64,000 nucleotides of DNA from Bacillota bacterium. Lineage in GTDB: Bacteria; Bacillota; Clostridia; Peptostreptococcales; Acidaminobacteraceae. This document shows positions 25,676-34,571 of the stretch, in pieces. Both the position numbers and the translations under genes were made by a program. The notes beneath the pieces were generated by a model. It saw nothing but the letters and a program-made list of their open reading frames with translations. It was not told where the DNA came from and did no database searches. Location: contig JAIUOA010000001.1 in NCBI GenBank assembly GCA_020161295.1, forward strand, positions 1 through 64,000, written 5' to 3'. The number at the start of each line of letters is the position of its first letter. Position 1 is the stretch's first letter.

Positions 25676-26629
25676 TTATTTACCCATGAATGAGTCAACG
25701 TTGATGGAAATGGCTGAAGTTTGTGGTGGAATACTCTTCGTCATGGCCAGATTATGATAGATTTTCACATGGTTTCCTACGCGTAGATGTTCTATTGAAA
25801 CAGATGCGCCGTTGATATTTTTAATAGTGGTTGCGTCACTAATATGATAAATGATTTCCTCTTGATAATTTTTTACTGTGATGCTCTTATCACCGATTTC
25901 AGAAATCGTTCCTTCACGGTAGGCGACGGTATTGAGTCGTTCGATTTCAAAGGCATTCAGCTGAGCGGGGTAGATGAGAATCATAATTGAAGGGTGTTCA
26001 ACCTTGATGGTATCGCCTACCTTGAGGTCTTTTAATGAAATCGCTTGCGTTTTACCATAGTCTTTAAAAATCGTATCTGCGTTGATCATGACATGCGCTT
26101 CACCATCCCCTTGTTTTACGATGATCATATTTTCTTTGATTTCTGTAATGACAAGCTGACTAGAGATCGTACGGTCACCGATTGATGGCATGATTTCCAG
26201 ACCATTTTCACCAGCGAATGCGCCAGCATTTAAATAATTCTCGATAAAATCTACTGGAACATAAGTCTTTCCATCGATAATAGTCGCACCTTTAGTAAGG
26301 GCTTCTGGTGCTCTTCTCGCAAAGGTATAGGCGTTTGAACGTGTGTCGATGGTAATATAAACAGCGCCTTTTACAAGCTCGATTGACCTCGTACTCCCAT
26401 TCCAAATGACCTTATAGCCTAAACCTTCTGCCATTTCTCTAAGTGGCACCATTTTAGTTTGATCGTTTAATAGTTTAAGTGGTGTAGGGAGTTTAACGCC
26501 ATTCAGTACGACGTCTTGATTCGTGGATGAGATTGGATTTGCAGAAATCAGCATGATGTCTGGGTTTGCAAAACTGAATCCCGTTACTAACAGTAATAAA
26601 GAGAGTGTGAGTGTCATTATTTTTTTCAT
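25676..26629 (-). CDS. Secreted protein with copper-amine-oxidase-like N-terminal (stalk) domain
   Basis: A 317-residue exported protein. Residues 1-23 form a signal peptide. Residues of about 40-140 match the Cu_amine_oxidN1 stalk domain common in clostridial wall proteins (VPLREMAEGLGYKVIWNGSTRSIELV, GKTYVPVDFIENYL). The rest has two similar beta-rich modules of the form ITEIKENMIIVKQ.. and ISEIGDKSITVKN... ATG at 26629 follows AGGAGG; an upstream in-frame ATG at 26656 lies within the promoter's downstream region. An ECF-type promoter lies 30 bases upstream. The precise role is unknown; a surface or wall-stress function is inferred. Confidence 0.85.
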   Translation of the reverse strand: MKKIMTLTLSLLLLVTGFSFANPDIMLISANPISSTNQDVVLNGVKLPTPLKLLNDQTKMVPLREMAEGLGYKVIWNGSTRSIELVKGAVYITIDTRSNAYTFARRAPEALTKGATIIDGKTYVPVDFIENYLNAGAFAGENGLEIMPSIGDRTISSQLVITEIKENMIIVKQGDGEAHVMINADTIFKDYGKTQAISLKDLKVGDTIKVEHPSIMILIYPAQLNAFEIERLNTVAYREGTISEIGDKSITVKNYQEEIIYHISDATTIKNINGASVSIEHLRVGNHVKIYHNLAMTKSIPPQTSAISINVDSFMGK

Positions 26630-26659
26630 TTTCTTCCTCCTAAAAAGTGTTTTCATGTT

Positions 26660-26688
26660 TAAGACGACAGTGTAGGTTGAAAAGTTCC
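26660..26688 (-). promoter_or_regulatory. ECF sigma-type promoter of the stalk-domain gene
   Basis: On the minus strand, GGAACTT (26682-26688) and CGTCTTA (26660-26666), with 17 bases between GGAAC and CGTC. The same two boxes with a 16-base spacer lie upstream of the ECF sigma gene at 29151-29178. Confidence 0.7.
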
Positions 26689-26719
26689 CTCTTAGTACAG
26701 GTTTTTTTTGAATTGGATA

Positions 26720-26748
26720 TTGCCATCACGAAGACCTTATGGTAATAT
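26720..26748 (+). promoter_or_regulatory. Promoter of tRNA-Leu(CAA)
   Basis: TTGCCA at 26720-26725 and TAATAT at 26743-26748, 17 bases apart, ending 13 bases before the tRNA. Confidence 0.6.
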
Positions 26749-26761
26749 AAAATAGTTGCGA

Positions 26762-26848
26762 GCCGAAGTGGTGGAATTGGCAGACGCGCCGGACTCAAAA
26801 TCCGGAGAGGTAACACTCGTGCGGGTTCGACCCCCGCCTTCGGCACCA
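26762..26848 (+). tRNA. tRNA-Leu (anticodon CAA)
   Basis: Acceptor stem GCCGAAG / CTTCGGC, a class II variable arm, T-arm with GGTTCGACC and encoded CCA (26846-26848). Anticodon stem CCGGA / TCCGG encloses loop CTCAAAA, giving CAA, which reads UUG leucine codons. Confidence 0.97.
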
Positions 26849-26850
26849 TG

Positions 26851-26878
26851 AAAAGACCTGATATTTCAGGTCTTTTTT
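26851..26878 (+). terminator. Terminator after tRNA-Leu(CAA)
   Basis: AAAAGACCTGA / TCAGGTCTTTT with loop TATT and a T-run. Confidence 0.88.
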
Positions 26879-26942
26879 CTTTTGCTAAGATTCGTTATAA
26901 TGAGTATGGTATCCTAAATACGGTTTTATAAGGAGAGAGTCC

Positions 26943-28019
26943 ATGGTTCAAAATCGTTTAGAGCGCGTCAGAGCGCGTATGGCGCACTATAACATGTCTC
27001 ATTTATTAGTCTCTTCACCAGATGCAATTTTTTATCTTACAGGGGTAGAGATTCATCCAGGTGAACGCTTGCTGTGTTTATCAATCTCACAAACAGAATG
27101 TACTTTGGTTGTGAGTGCATTGTTTCCCTTATCCTCTTTTGAGTTCCCAGTGATTTATTTCAAGGATACTGAAAATGTCATAGAGGTATTATCGCAGACG
27201 ATTCATGAGGATCAAGTAATCGGCGTCGATAAATTCTGGGCGAGTCATTTTCTACTGAAGCTTATGGCCAAAAGGCCAAACAGCCAATACGTCGTTGGTT
27301 CGCCAGCTGTAGACGATGTAAGGCTTTGCAAGGATGAAATTGAAATTGAACATATGAGACGCGCTTCTCTCATCAACGATCAGGTCATGCGAGAGGTGAT
27401 CCATTACATCGAAACCGAAGGGGCTAGTGGTGAACTCACTGAACTGATGGTCCAAAAAAAGGTTATCGAAATCAACGCGTCATTAGATGTACACGAAATG
27501 TCGTTTACACCTACCGTCTGCTTCGGAAAAAATGGGGCTGAACCTCATCATGATGTGGACGATACCTTACTTGAGCCAAATAGTGCTGTCGTCATCGATA
27601 TTGGTGGTAGAGTGGATGGGTACTGCAGTGACATGACCCGTAGCTTTTTCTTCGGTACGCCTTCTGAAAAGTATAAAGAAGTCTATCAATTGGTACTGGA
27701 AGCAAATAAGAAGGCCATCGCTGCTGTTAAACCGGGTGTCAAGCTAAGTGACATCGACCAAATCGCCCGCGCTGTCATAGAAGAGGGTGGATACGGTCAA
27801 TTTTTCACTCACAGAACAGGTCATGGAATAGGAATCAATGTACATGAGTTTCCAGATGTCAGTGGGACCAGTGATTCAGTTTGTGAGCCTGGAATGATTT
27901 TTTCCATCGAGCCTGGCATCTATTTGCTAGGGGAGTTTGGCGTAAGAATTGAAGATCTCGTATGTGTCACCGAAAATGGTTGTGAAGTTTTAAACCATGT
28001 TAACAAAGAATTGCTTTAA
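26943..28019 (+). CDS. M24-family Xaa-Pro peptidase
   Basis: A 358-residue cytosolic metallopeptidase of the PepP/PepQ type. The N-terminal creatinase-like domain spans about residues 1-125. The catalytic pita-bread domain has the metal ligands in order: VVIDIGGRVDGYCSDMTRSF (two Asp), TGHGIGINVHEFP (His), IEPGIY (Glu) and GVRIEDL (Glu). It removes N-terminal residues preceding proline. It has its own region between a tRNA terminator and a following terminator, with AAGGAG before the ATG. Confidence 0.94.
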   Translation: MVQNRLERVRARMAHYNMSHLLVSSPDAIFYLTGVEIHPGERLLCLSISQTECTLVVSALFPLSSFEFPVIYFKDTENVIEVLSQTIHEDQVIGVDKFWASHFLLKLMAKRPNSQYVVGSPAVDDVRLCKDEIEIEHMRRASLINDQVMREVIHYIETEGASGELTELMVQKKVIEINASLDVHEMSFTPTVCFGKNGAEPHHDVDDTLLEPNSAVVIDIGGRVDGYCSDMTRSFFFGTPSEKYKEVYQLVLEANKKAIAAVKPGVKLSDIDQIARAVIEEGGYGQFFTHRTGHGIGINVHEFPDVSGTSDSVCEPGMIFSIEPGIYLLGEFGVRIEDLVCVTENGCEVLNHVNKELL

Positions 28020-28039
28020 TTTTCTGATTATGCTAAAAT

Positions 28040-28077
28040 AAACGGGATGGTTTACATAACATCCCGTTTTGTTTTTT
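28040..28077 (+). terminator. Terminator after the M24 peptidase
   Basis: AAACGGGATG / CATCCCGTTT stem followed by TGTTTTTT. Confidence 0.88.
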
Positions 28078-28103
28078 CAATCGTTGATTTTAAAGGAGTA
28101 TAA

Positions 28104-29063
28104 ATGGATCCATTAACCCATGGACTTATAGGCGCAGCTGTTTCCACTTTTTCTGGCACACCAGCTGCCATAGATAATCCACTGATGATCGGTGCGGCAC
28201 TGGGTGCCATGTCACCTGATTTGGATTTCGTGATACGCATCTTTAAGAATGATGCAGAGTACATGAAGCACCATCGTGGGCATTCGCATACGGTTCCTTT
28301 TTTAGCCGTCTTCAGTCTCGCGATTACTGCTGGTTTATCACTTTTTACATTTAATGCTTTTGATTTTTTAACCGTGTTTTTTTGGACCTTTTTAGGCGCC
28401 CTTTCACACACGTTGATGGACATCCTTAACTCCTATGGGGCTAAGCTCTTTTCAAAGAAACGAAAACTCAGTTTATTGACCCTATATGACCCATTTATTA
28501 GCCTGGTTGGATTATGGTTAATCCTGACGGGGGAGAAAAACACCTTCGAACTGGTAGGCGCCGCTATTACAGTACTTTTATATCTGACACTACGGCATAT
28601 CAACAAGACCAACGCAGCACATGAACTCCTGAACTACTTATCAAGGGAGCATCACTTGATAGAGGTGTCGGTCTATCCATCGCTAAGGTCATTTTATAAA
28701 TGGGATTTTGTCGCACATACAGAAACACATGATTATGTCGGTCAATATAATCCGTGGATGTCTTTAATGTCTAAAGATGCCATCCGCTTTATCCAGACCT
28801 TCAAACGTGAAGATCACGAAGTTATCTCGACTTTTAACGCGTCGAATGTGGGGGCGATTTTTGGTGAATTCTCACCTAACCTGCACATTAGAATCGAGAC
28901 GAATGATGAAGACGATTTAATCATACTCAGGGCGATTGATCTTAGGTATTTTATGAAGGACCGCTTTATGCATCATGCGACTCTGGTTTTGGATGCTCAG
29001 TTCAATATCGTCTCCAGTTATCTTCATCCTTATCGCTTAAAAAATGCGATTCCCGTGTATTAA
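28104..29063 (+). CDS. DUF457 (YdjM/LrgB-unrelated) membrane-bound metal-dependent hydrolase
   Basis: A 319-residue membrane protein. It starts MDPLTHGLIGA, and MSPDLDFVIR and HHRGHSHTVPF follow; this His/Asp pattern defines the DUF457 membrane-bound hydrolase family, whose substrate is unknown. About four hydrophobic helices lie in the first 165 residues, and the C-terminal half is soluble. AAGGAG precedes the ATG. It is a single-gene unit between two terminators. Confidence 0.85.
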   Translation: MDPLTHGLIGAAVSTFSGTPAAIDNPLMIGAALGAMSPDLDFVIRIFKNDAEYMKHHRGHSHTVPFLAVFSLAITAGLSLFTFNAFDFLTVFFWTFLGALSHTLMDILNSYGAKLFSKKRKLSLLTLYDPFISLVGLWLILTGEKNTFELVGAAITVLLYLTLRHINKTNAAHELLNYLSREHHLIEVSVYPSLRSFYKWDFVAHTETHDYVGQYNPWMSLMSKDAIRFIQTFKREDHEVISTFNASNVGAIFGEFSPNLHIRIETNDEDDLIILRAIDLRYFMKDRFMHHATLVLDAQFNIVSSYLHPYRLKNAIPVY

Positions 29064-29081
29064 TTTACCTGATTAGATTTG

Positions 29082-29130
29082 AGCTCACTTTATTTCTTAT
29101 AATAGAATAAAGTGGGCTTATTTTTATTTT
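29082..29130 (+). terminator. Terminator after the DUF457 gene
   Basis: AGCTCACTTTATT pairs with AATAAAGTGGGCT (one G-U pair), followed by TATTTTTATTTT. Confidence 0.82.
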
Positions 29131-29134
29131 CAAA

Positions 29135-29143
29135 TGGTATAAT
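29135..29143 (+). promoter_or_regulatory. Extended -10 promoter upstream of the ECF operon
   Basis: TGGTATAAT is an extended -10 with no good -35 box. It may give basal transcription of the sigma operon in addition to the ECF promoter just downstream. Confidence 0.4.
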
Positions 29144-29150
29144 GATTAAT

Positions 29151-29178
29151 GGAACTTTTTTTATTTAGTTACGTCTTA
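29151..29178 (+). promoter_or_regulatory. ECF-type autoregulatory promoter
   Basis: GGAACTT at 29151-29157 and CGTCTTA at 29172-29178, with 16 bases between GGAAC and CGTC. ECF sigma factors commonly transcribe their own operon from boxes of this type. Confidence 0.7.
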
Positions 29179-29209
29179 TGAGTATACCTTTCATGAAAGG
29201 AGTGGAAAA

Positions 29210-29773
29210 ATGGAATCAATGCTCATCGAAAAAAGCATCCAAGGAGACGTTGCAAGCTTCGAACAACTCATCGTGAAATATAATCGCTATGTTTACAACA
29301 TCGCATTTAGGATGATGGGCAACGAAGAAGATGCAAAGGACATGTCACAGGAGGCTTTGATTAAAGCTTTTAAAGCCATCGGACAGTTTAAGCGGGAGGC
29401 GAATTTTTCCACTTGGCTGTATCGAATCACCATCAATGTCTGTAAGGATGAAATGAGAAAACGCAAAGAACACGTCCTTTCGTATGATGTTGAAAATCAA
29501 GATGAAGGGTCCATGAAAGAAAACATAAAGGATGAATCGACCAATCCAATTCTAATCTATGAACAACTGGAACTGAAAGAAACCATCGAAACCGCACTAA
29601 ACAAACTATCAGAGGATTCAAAGGCAGTGGTGGTTCTAAAGGATTTACTTGGTTATTCATATGAGGAAATAGGGACAATACTCGATATACCTGTCGGAAC
29701 TGTCCGGTCTCGTTTAAATAGGAGCCGGTCAGCACTTAAAAGCATCTTACAAGTTCAACTGGCTGAACAGTAG
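29210..29773 (+). CDS. ECF sigma factor (SigW/RpoE-like)
   Basis: A 187-residue sigma factor with only regions 2 and 4. Region 2: YNRYVYNIAFRMMGNEEDAKDMSQEALIKAFKAI, with the -10-binding part FSTWLYRITINVCKDEMRKRK. Region 4: LSEDSKAVVVLKDLLGYSYEEIGTILDIPVGTVRSRLNRSR. AAAGGAG precedes the ATG. The next gene encodes a membrane protein with an N-terminal zinc anti-sigma domain. The GGAACTT/CGTCTTA promoter upstream fits autoregulation. Confidence 0.95.
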   Translation: MESMLIEKSIQGDVASFEQLIVKYNRYVYNIAFRMMGNEEDAKDMSQEALIKAFKAIGQFKREANFSTWLYRITINVCKDEMRKRKEHVLSYDVENQDEGSMKENIKDESTNPILIYEQLELKETIETALNKLSEDSKAVVVLKDLLGYSYEEIGTILDIPVGTVRSRLNRSRSALKSILQVQLAEQ

Positions 29774-29787
29774 AAAGGAGGGAGTTT

Positions 29788-31092
29788 ATGAAATGCGAAC
29801 AAGCACAAAGTTTGATGCACGCCTATGTGGATCAGGAAATCAATGATTTAGAACTTAAAAAGCTAAATGAGCATCTAGACTCCTGCGAGTCGTGTACAGT
29901 TGAATTTGAAGAACTGAAGTACATGATTCAAGTAATGGGGGAAATGGATTTGAAAGAATTGCCCATTGGATACGAAGAAGAGCTTCATCAAAAATTGATC
30001 GTGGCATCAAATGAAGCACAGTTTGATCAGGCGACGCATAAAAAACAATCGTTTTTCTCTTCAGTAGTTGAAAAACTTTCACACTTTAAAATGAAACGCC
30101 GCTATTATGCATACGCTGCTGTCCCCACCATGATGCTCGTCGTCTTTTTCGCATCTAAAGGCCTTTTGAATCTATCGAAAAATGAGATGGCTGTCTCAAG
30201 TGATATGAATTATCTGGTTGAAGAAACCACAGCCGCTGCCATGTTCGAAGAATCGCAGGCAAGGGATGGTGGCGAGTACGGCGTGAGCATTGGCACCGCA
30301 GCAAAGGGTACTGAAAACATGTTAACTTTAGCACCAAGCAGTACGCCAGAGTTTACGGATCAAAGCGACTATCGAGATGGCCGCATGATCATCCAGACGG
30401 CAAATATCAGTCTGGACGTTGAGAAATACGATTCTGTCTTAGAAAACATCAGAAATACAGTAATGGCAGCGGGCGGCTATGTGGAAAACGAGTCGACATC
30501 GTTTAAATGGTATTATTCTGATACGGATAATCTGAAGGTTGGCTATTTAACCATTAGAGTACCTGCTGAGGGATATGCAAGTTTCGTGACAGCTATCAAG
30601 GATTTAGGCCTCGTCACGATGGAATCGAGCAATGCCAGTGATATTACCAAAATTTATCGCGATACTGCTGCTGAAGTGGAGAACTTGAAAGTCACTGAGG
30701 AAAGGTTGCGCGAAATCATGCAACAGGCCACTGAAATCGCAGATATCTTAGCCATCGAAAACGAACTCACTCGAATTCGTGGCGACATCAGTATGTATAC
30801 GAAGCAAATTCAAGATTGGGAAGCTTTAGTGGACATGGCGTCCATCACCATCAACCTCAACGAAGTAAAAAGCTTAAAACCGACCGTTGAACCGATCGAT
30901 GACAGCTTATTCGGTAAAGCAAAAGAAGGCTTTATCGATACCATCAATGCACTCAAACGATTGATGGAACGAACCATCGTTTGGATCGTGGCAAAATCAC
31001 CAATTCTACTGATTATTACCATTTTGGGATTAATCGCACGATGGGTTTACTTTAAGAAATTTAATGTGAGGAGGAAATCAAATGAAAAATAA
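29788..31092 (+). CDS. Anti-sigma factor fused to DUF4349
   Basis: A 434-residue membrane protein. Residues 1-45 are a zinc anti-sigma domain with the HLDSCESC (His-x3-Cys-x2-Cys) motif that clamps ECF sigma factors. A membrane helix lies at about 110-128. An extracytoplasmic DUF4349 domain (about 190-380: RMIIQTANISLDVEKYDS, ASDITKIYRDTAAEVENLKVTEERL) includes a coiled-coil hairpin and ends in a second helix (about 393-415). The architecture suggests that the outer domain senses an envelope signal and the inner one releases the sigma factor; this is inference. It follows the sigma gene by 14 bases. Confidence 0.88.
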   Translation: MKCEQAQSLMHAYVDQEINDLELKKLNEHLDSCESCTVEFEELKYMIQVMGEMDLKELPIGYEEELHQKLIVASNEAQFDQATHKKQSFFSSVVEKLSHFKMKRRYYAYAAVPTMMLVVFFASKGLLNLSKNEMAVSSDMNYLVEETTAAAMFEESQARDGGEYGVSIGTAAKGTENMLTLAPSSTPEFTDQSDYRDGRMIIQTANISLDVEKYDSVLENIRNTVMAAGGYVENESTSFKWYYSDTDNLKVGYLTIRVPAEGYASFVTAIKDLGLVTMESSNASDITKIYRDTAAEVENLKVTEERLREIMQQATEIADILAIENELTRIRGDISMYTKQIQDWEALVDMASITINLNEVKSLKPTVEPIDDSLFGKAKEGFIDTINALKRLMERTIVWIVAKSPILLIITILGLIARWVYFKKFNVRRKSNEK

Positions 31093-31822
31093 GTTGATTG
31101 CAGGTTTAAGTATCATGTTAATCATTTCCATGGCATTCGGAATTATAGCACTTAACGCGCCAAACGAGCTAGCCATGGCAAATACTGAAGGCACCGATCC
31201 AAGACTCGTAACGGTGAGTGGGGAAGGCAAGATCGTGGTAACACCTGATCTAGCGTATATCGATATCGGTGTACAAACTAAAAACGCTGACGCAGCCATC
31301 GCACAGCAAGAAAATGCAAAGTTAATGACAGTGGTCATAAACGCCATTAAGGCCTCTGGTGTGAAAGCAGAAGATATTCAAACAACAGGCTATAGCTTAT
31401 ATCAAACCTATGATTATTATGCCGAAAAGCAGAGTGACCCATATTACATCGCTAACAACACAGTGAACGTAAAAGTTAAAGACATCACTAAAGTTGGACA
31501 GATTATCGATTCCGCTACTAAAGCTGGTGCAAATACCATCAATAGCATCCGATTCACCATCGAGGATGACAGTCAATATTACCAAGAGGCTTTAAAACTT
31601 GCCATGGCAGATGCAAAAGGTAAAGCACAAGCCGTTCTTGGAACCTTTGGAAAATCAGCAGGCTTGCCATACGCAGTATCTGAAGTGAGCAACGGCGGTG
31701 GCCTCTATTACGATTACTACCCAGGTAAGGGCGTTGCTGAAGCGACGATGGATGCCTCTACACCGATCGAATCAGGTGAAATTACCATCACAGCGAATGT
31801 TTCCGTTTCATATGATTACTAA
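31082..31822 (+). CDS. SIMPL-domain (DUF541) secreted protein
   Basis: A 246-residue protein with a signal peptide or N-terminal anchor (LIAGLSIMLIISMAFGII). The DUF541/SIMPL domain is marked by VTVSGEGKIVVTPDLAYIDIGV, ALKLAMADAKGKAQAVLGTFGK and the C-terminal ITITANVSVSYDY. Proteins of this family are exported and poorly understood. The ATG overlaps the end of the anti-sigma gene by 11 bases, so it belongs to the ECF operon and its product is probably part of the envelope response. Confidence 0.88.
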   Translation: MKNKLIAGLSIMLIISMAFGIIALNAPNELAMANTEGTDPRLVTVSGEGKIVVTPDLAYIDIGVQTKNADAAIAQQENAKLMTVVINAIKASGVKAEDIQTTGYSLYQTYDYYAEKQSDPYYIANNTVNVKVKDITKVGQIIDSATKAGANTINSIRFTIEDDSQYYQEALKLAMADAKGKAQAVLGTFGKSAGLPYAVSEVSNGGGLYYDYYPGKGVAEATMDASTPIESGEITITANVSVSYDY

Positions 31823-31826
31823 TTTT

Positions 31827-31850
31827 GAAGGCTTCGGCCTTCTTTTTTTT
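31827..31850 (+). terminator. Terminator after the ECF operon
   Basis: GAAGGC-TTCG-GCCTTC followed by eight T's. Confidence 0.92.
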
Positions 31851-31870
31851 ATGCCGCCTGATTTTGGGTA

Positions 31871-31879
31871 TGATATAAT
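31871..31879 (+). promoter_or_regulatory. polA: Extended -10 promoter of polA
   Basis: TGATATAAT; the -35 region (ATGCCG) is weak. Confidence 0.45.
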
Positions 31880-31919
31880 AAGTAAACAGTTTCAGGTTAT
31901 TATTTGAAAAGGAGTCCAT

Positions 31920-34571
31920 ATGAAGCAGAAATTAGTCATCGTCGATGGCAATAGTTTGATCAATAGAGCGTTTTTCGCTATGTCGGATTTAAAAAATTCT
32001 AAAGGGATATACACGGGCGGCGTCCATGGTCTTACCTCCATGGTTTTTTCATTGATTGATCAGTTCAAGCCGACCCATTTTTGTGTGGCCTTCGATATGA
32101 AGGGGCCAACTTTTAGGCACCTCACGTATGATGCCTATAAGGGGACACGCAAGGGCATGCCAGACGAGCTCGCCATGCAGATGCCCATCGTCAAGGAAAT
32201 CCTCGATGCTCTAAACATACCCCGGGTTGAGCTTCAAGGCTATGAAGCAGACGATCTGATCGGCACATTTGCCAGACGTGCGCTGGAGAGTCAAGTTGAA
32301 GTCCATGTGATCACAGGTGACAAGGATGCCCTTCAACTCGTTGCATTAGGCGCCTTCGTCCATATTACTAAAAAAGGAATTACCAATTTAAAGTGCTATG
32401 AGGATTCGGATGTTTACGAGGAATTGGGAGTCCACGCGGAACAGGTCATCGACTTTAAAGGGCTTTCAGGCGATTCTTCTGACAATATTCCTGGCATTCC
32501 ATCAATAGGACCTAAAACAGCTGCAAAACTACTAGAACAGTTCGGAACCGTGGAACAACTGATTTTATCCTCCGATCAAGTAGAAAATAAACGTATTCGG
32601 GGTTTAGTGGAAGAATTTGCGGAGCAAGCCCTTTTATCAAAGCGTCTGGCAACCATCCACACTGAAGTTCCTGTAGAGTTGTCGGTTGATGAACTGCACA
32701 TCCAAGATCCGGACTATGATAAAGCCATATTGGCGTTTAGAAAATATGAACTCAATAGTCTTTTAGGGAAGCTCAAGGTTCAGTCGTCAGAAGGTAATCC
32801 GCCGGAAAAGGAGACTGCACAAGAAACGGCATATGAAAGCTTACCAGCATCGGCCATTATCGCTAAAATTATGGCAGAGGGTGCTTTTACGTTTAAGTTT
32901 ATCAGTGACTATGATGGAATCAATCAACGCGATATCATCGCCGCTGCATTTTTAATCGGCGATTCTGCGAACCTTTTAGAAGATGTCTCTGAGATCATGC
33001 AGTTTAAGGCAGTGTTTGAATCGACTGAAATTAAAAAATCAGGATATGAGGTTAAGAACGAGTATTTAAGTTTGATGGCACTCGGAATCGACTTGAACGG
33101 TGTGATATTTGATGGTTTCATAGCCGCCTATTTGTTAGAGCCGTCTAGACGCAACTACGATCTGTCAGAGCTTGCCTTTGAACATCTGGCTTTAAAAATG
33201 ACCTCAGAGGATGACCTGCTGGGAAAAGGCGTGAAACGCATCTCCTACGGCGAATTAGACCGTTTAAAATGCCATTCTTTTTTACTTGAAGAGCTCGCAA
33301 GCATTTCCAGACTTAATGCGCTGTTTAGTGAACAGATGAAGGCGCAGCATTTAACCCCACTGTTTGAACAGGTGGAAGTCCCACTGGTGAAAATTCTGGC
33401 AGATATCGAGTTTACAGGCTTTAAAGTGGATGAGGAAGAAATCAATCACATCGACGCCCAGTTGATCGAAAAGATAGAAGAAATTGAAAAATCCATTTAT
33501 ACTTCAGCAGGAGAAACCTTTAATATCAATTCACCTAAACAACTCGGCGTCATTTTATTTGAAAAGCTTGGCTTACCAAGTGGAAAAAAGACAAAAACGG
33601 GTTATTCCACCGGTCATGATGTTCTGGAAAAGCTAGCGCATAAGCATCCCATCATCGACGAAATCATCGAATATCGCATGCTAACGAAGCTTAAATCTAC
33701 GTACATCGACGGCCTTAGAGCGGTTATTGATCCCGAGACGAAGCGCGTTCACACCTCCTTGAATCAAACCATCGCCGTTACAGGAAGATTGAGTTCAACT
33801 GAACCTAACCTGCAAAATATCCCGATCAGGCTGCCCTATGGGCGTAAAATCAGAAAGTTCTTCATTGCCGATGAAGGGTGCATCCTGCTGGATGCGGACT
33901 ATTCGCAGATTGAGCTACGCGTTTTAGCACATCTTTCAGAAGATCCGATGCTGATCAATGCGTTTAATAATGATATCGATATTCACACCTTAACCGCCTC
34001 ACAGGTCTTCCACATCTCTAAGGAAGAGGTGACAACCCTTCAAAGAAGCCGTGCCAAGGAGGTCAATTTTGGAATCGTCTACGGCATGGGCGATTTTGGT
34101 TTATCTGAAAGCTTAGATATTTCACGGAAAGATGCCAAACATTATATCGAGAGCTATTTCGAGAGCTATCCAAATGTCCGCGGCTTCATGGATGATATCA
34201 TCGAGAAGTGTAAAGTAGATGGGTATGTGACCACAGTTTTAGGCCGCAAACGCATGATTCCTGAAATTAATCATAGCAACTTCATGCTGCGCTCTGCGGC
34301 TGAACGAATCGCTAGAAATACGCCGATACAGGGGAGCGCTGCCGACATCATTAAGCTCGCCATGATTAAAGTATATGACGCTTTAAAGCATCATCAAATG
34401 AAGACCAAGCTAATCTTACAGGTACACGACGAACTGATTCTTAATGTGCCTTATGATGAACTTGAAACCGTTAAGACGCTACTTAAGACCAGCATGGAAG
34501 AAGCTTTTGAACTATCTGTACCGCTTAAAGTCGACATGAACACAGGGGGCAGTTGGTACGATGCTAAGTAA
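31920..34571 (+). CDS. polA: DNA polymerase I
   Basis: An 883-residue repair and lagging-strand polymerase. The N-terminal 5' nuclease (about 1-290) has GYEADDLIGT and GDSSDNIPG. The central domain has the 3'-5' exonuclease fold position but lacks the DxE metal motif at its start (FISDYDGINQRD), so proofreading is probably absent, as in Bacillus Pol I. The polymerase domain has motif A DADYSQIELRVLAH, motif B RAKEVNFGIVYGMGDFG and motif C VHDELI. AAAAGGAG precedes the ATG. The last codons overlap coaE, a frequent partner in firmicutes. Confidence 0.97.
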   Translation: MKQKLVIVDGNSLINRAFFAMSDLKNSKGIYTGGVHGLTSMVFSLIDQFKPTHFCVAFDMKGPTFRHLTYDAYKGTRKGMPDELAMQMPIVKEILDALNIPRVELQGYEADDLIGTFARRALESQVEVHVITGDKDALQLVALGAFVHITKKGITNLKCYEDSDVYEELGVHAEQVIDFKGLSGDSSDNIPGIPSIGPKTAAKLLEQFGTVEQLILSSDQVENKRIRGLVEEFAEQALLSKRLATIHTEVPVELSVDELHIQDPDYDKAILAFRKYELNSLLGKLKVQSSEGNPPEKETAQETAYESLPASAIIAKIMAEGAFTFKFISDYDGINQRDIIAAAFLIGDSANLLEDVSEIMQFKAVFESTEIKKSGYEVKNEYLSLMALGIDLNGVIFDGFIAAYLLEPSRRNYDLSELAFEHLALKMTSEDDLLGKGVKRISYGELDRLKCHSFLLEELASISRLNALFSEQMKAQHLTPLFEQVEVPLVKILADIEFTGFKVDEEEINHIDAQLIEKIEEIEKSIYTSAGETFNINSPKQLGVILFEKLGLPSGKKTKTGYSTGHDVLEKLAHKHPIIDEIIEYRMLTKLKSTYIDGLRAVIDPETKRVHTSLNQTIAVTGRLSSTEPNLQNIPIRLPYGRKIRKFFIADEGCILLDADYSQIELRVLAHLSEDPMLINAFNNDIDIHTLTASQVFHISKEEVTTLQRSRAKEVNFGIVYGMGDFGLSESLDISRKDAKHYIESYFESYPNVRGFMDDIIEKCKVDGYVTTVLGRKRMIPEINHSNFMLRSAAERIARNTPIQGSAADIIKLAMIKVYDALKHHQMKTKLILQVHDELILNVPYDELETVKTLLKTSMEEAFELSVPLKVDMNTGGSWYDAK

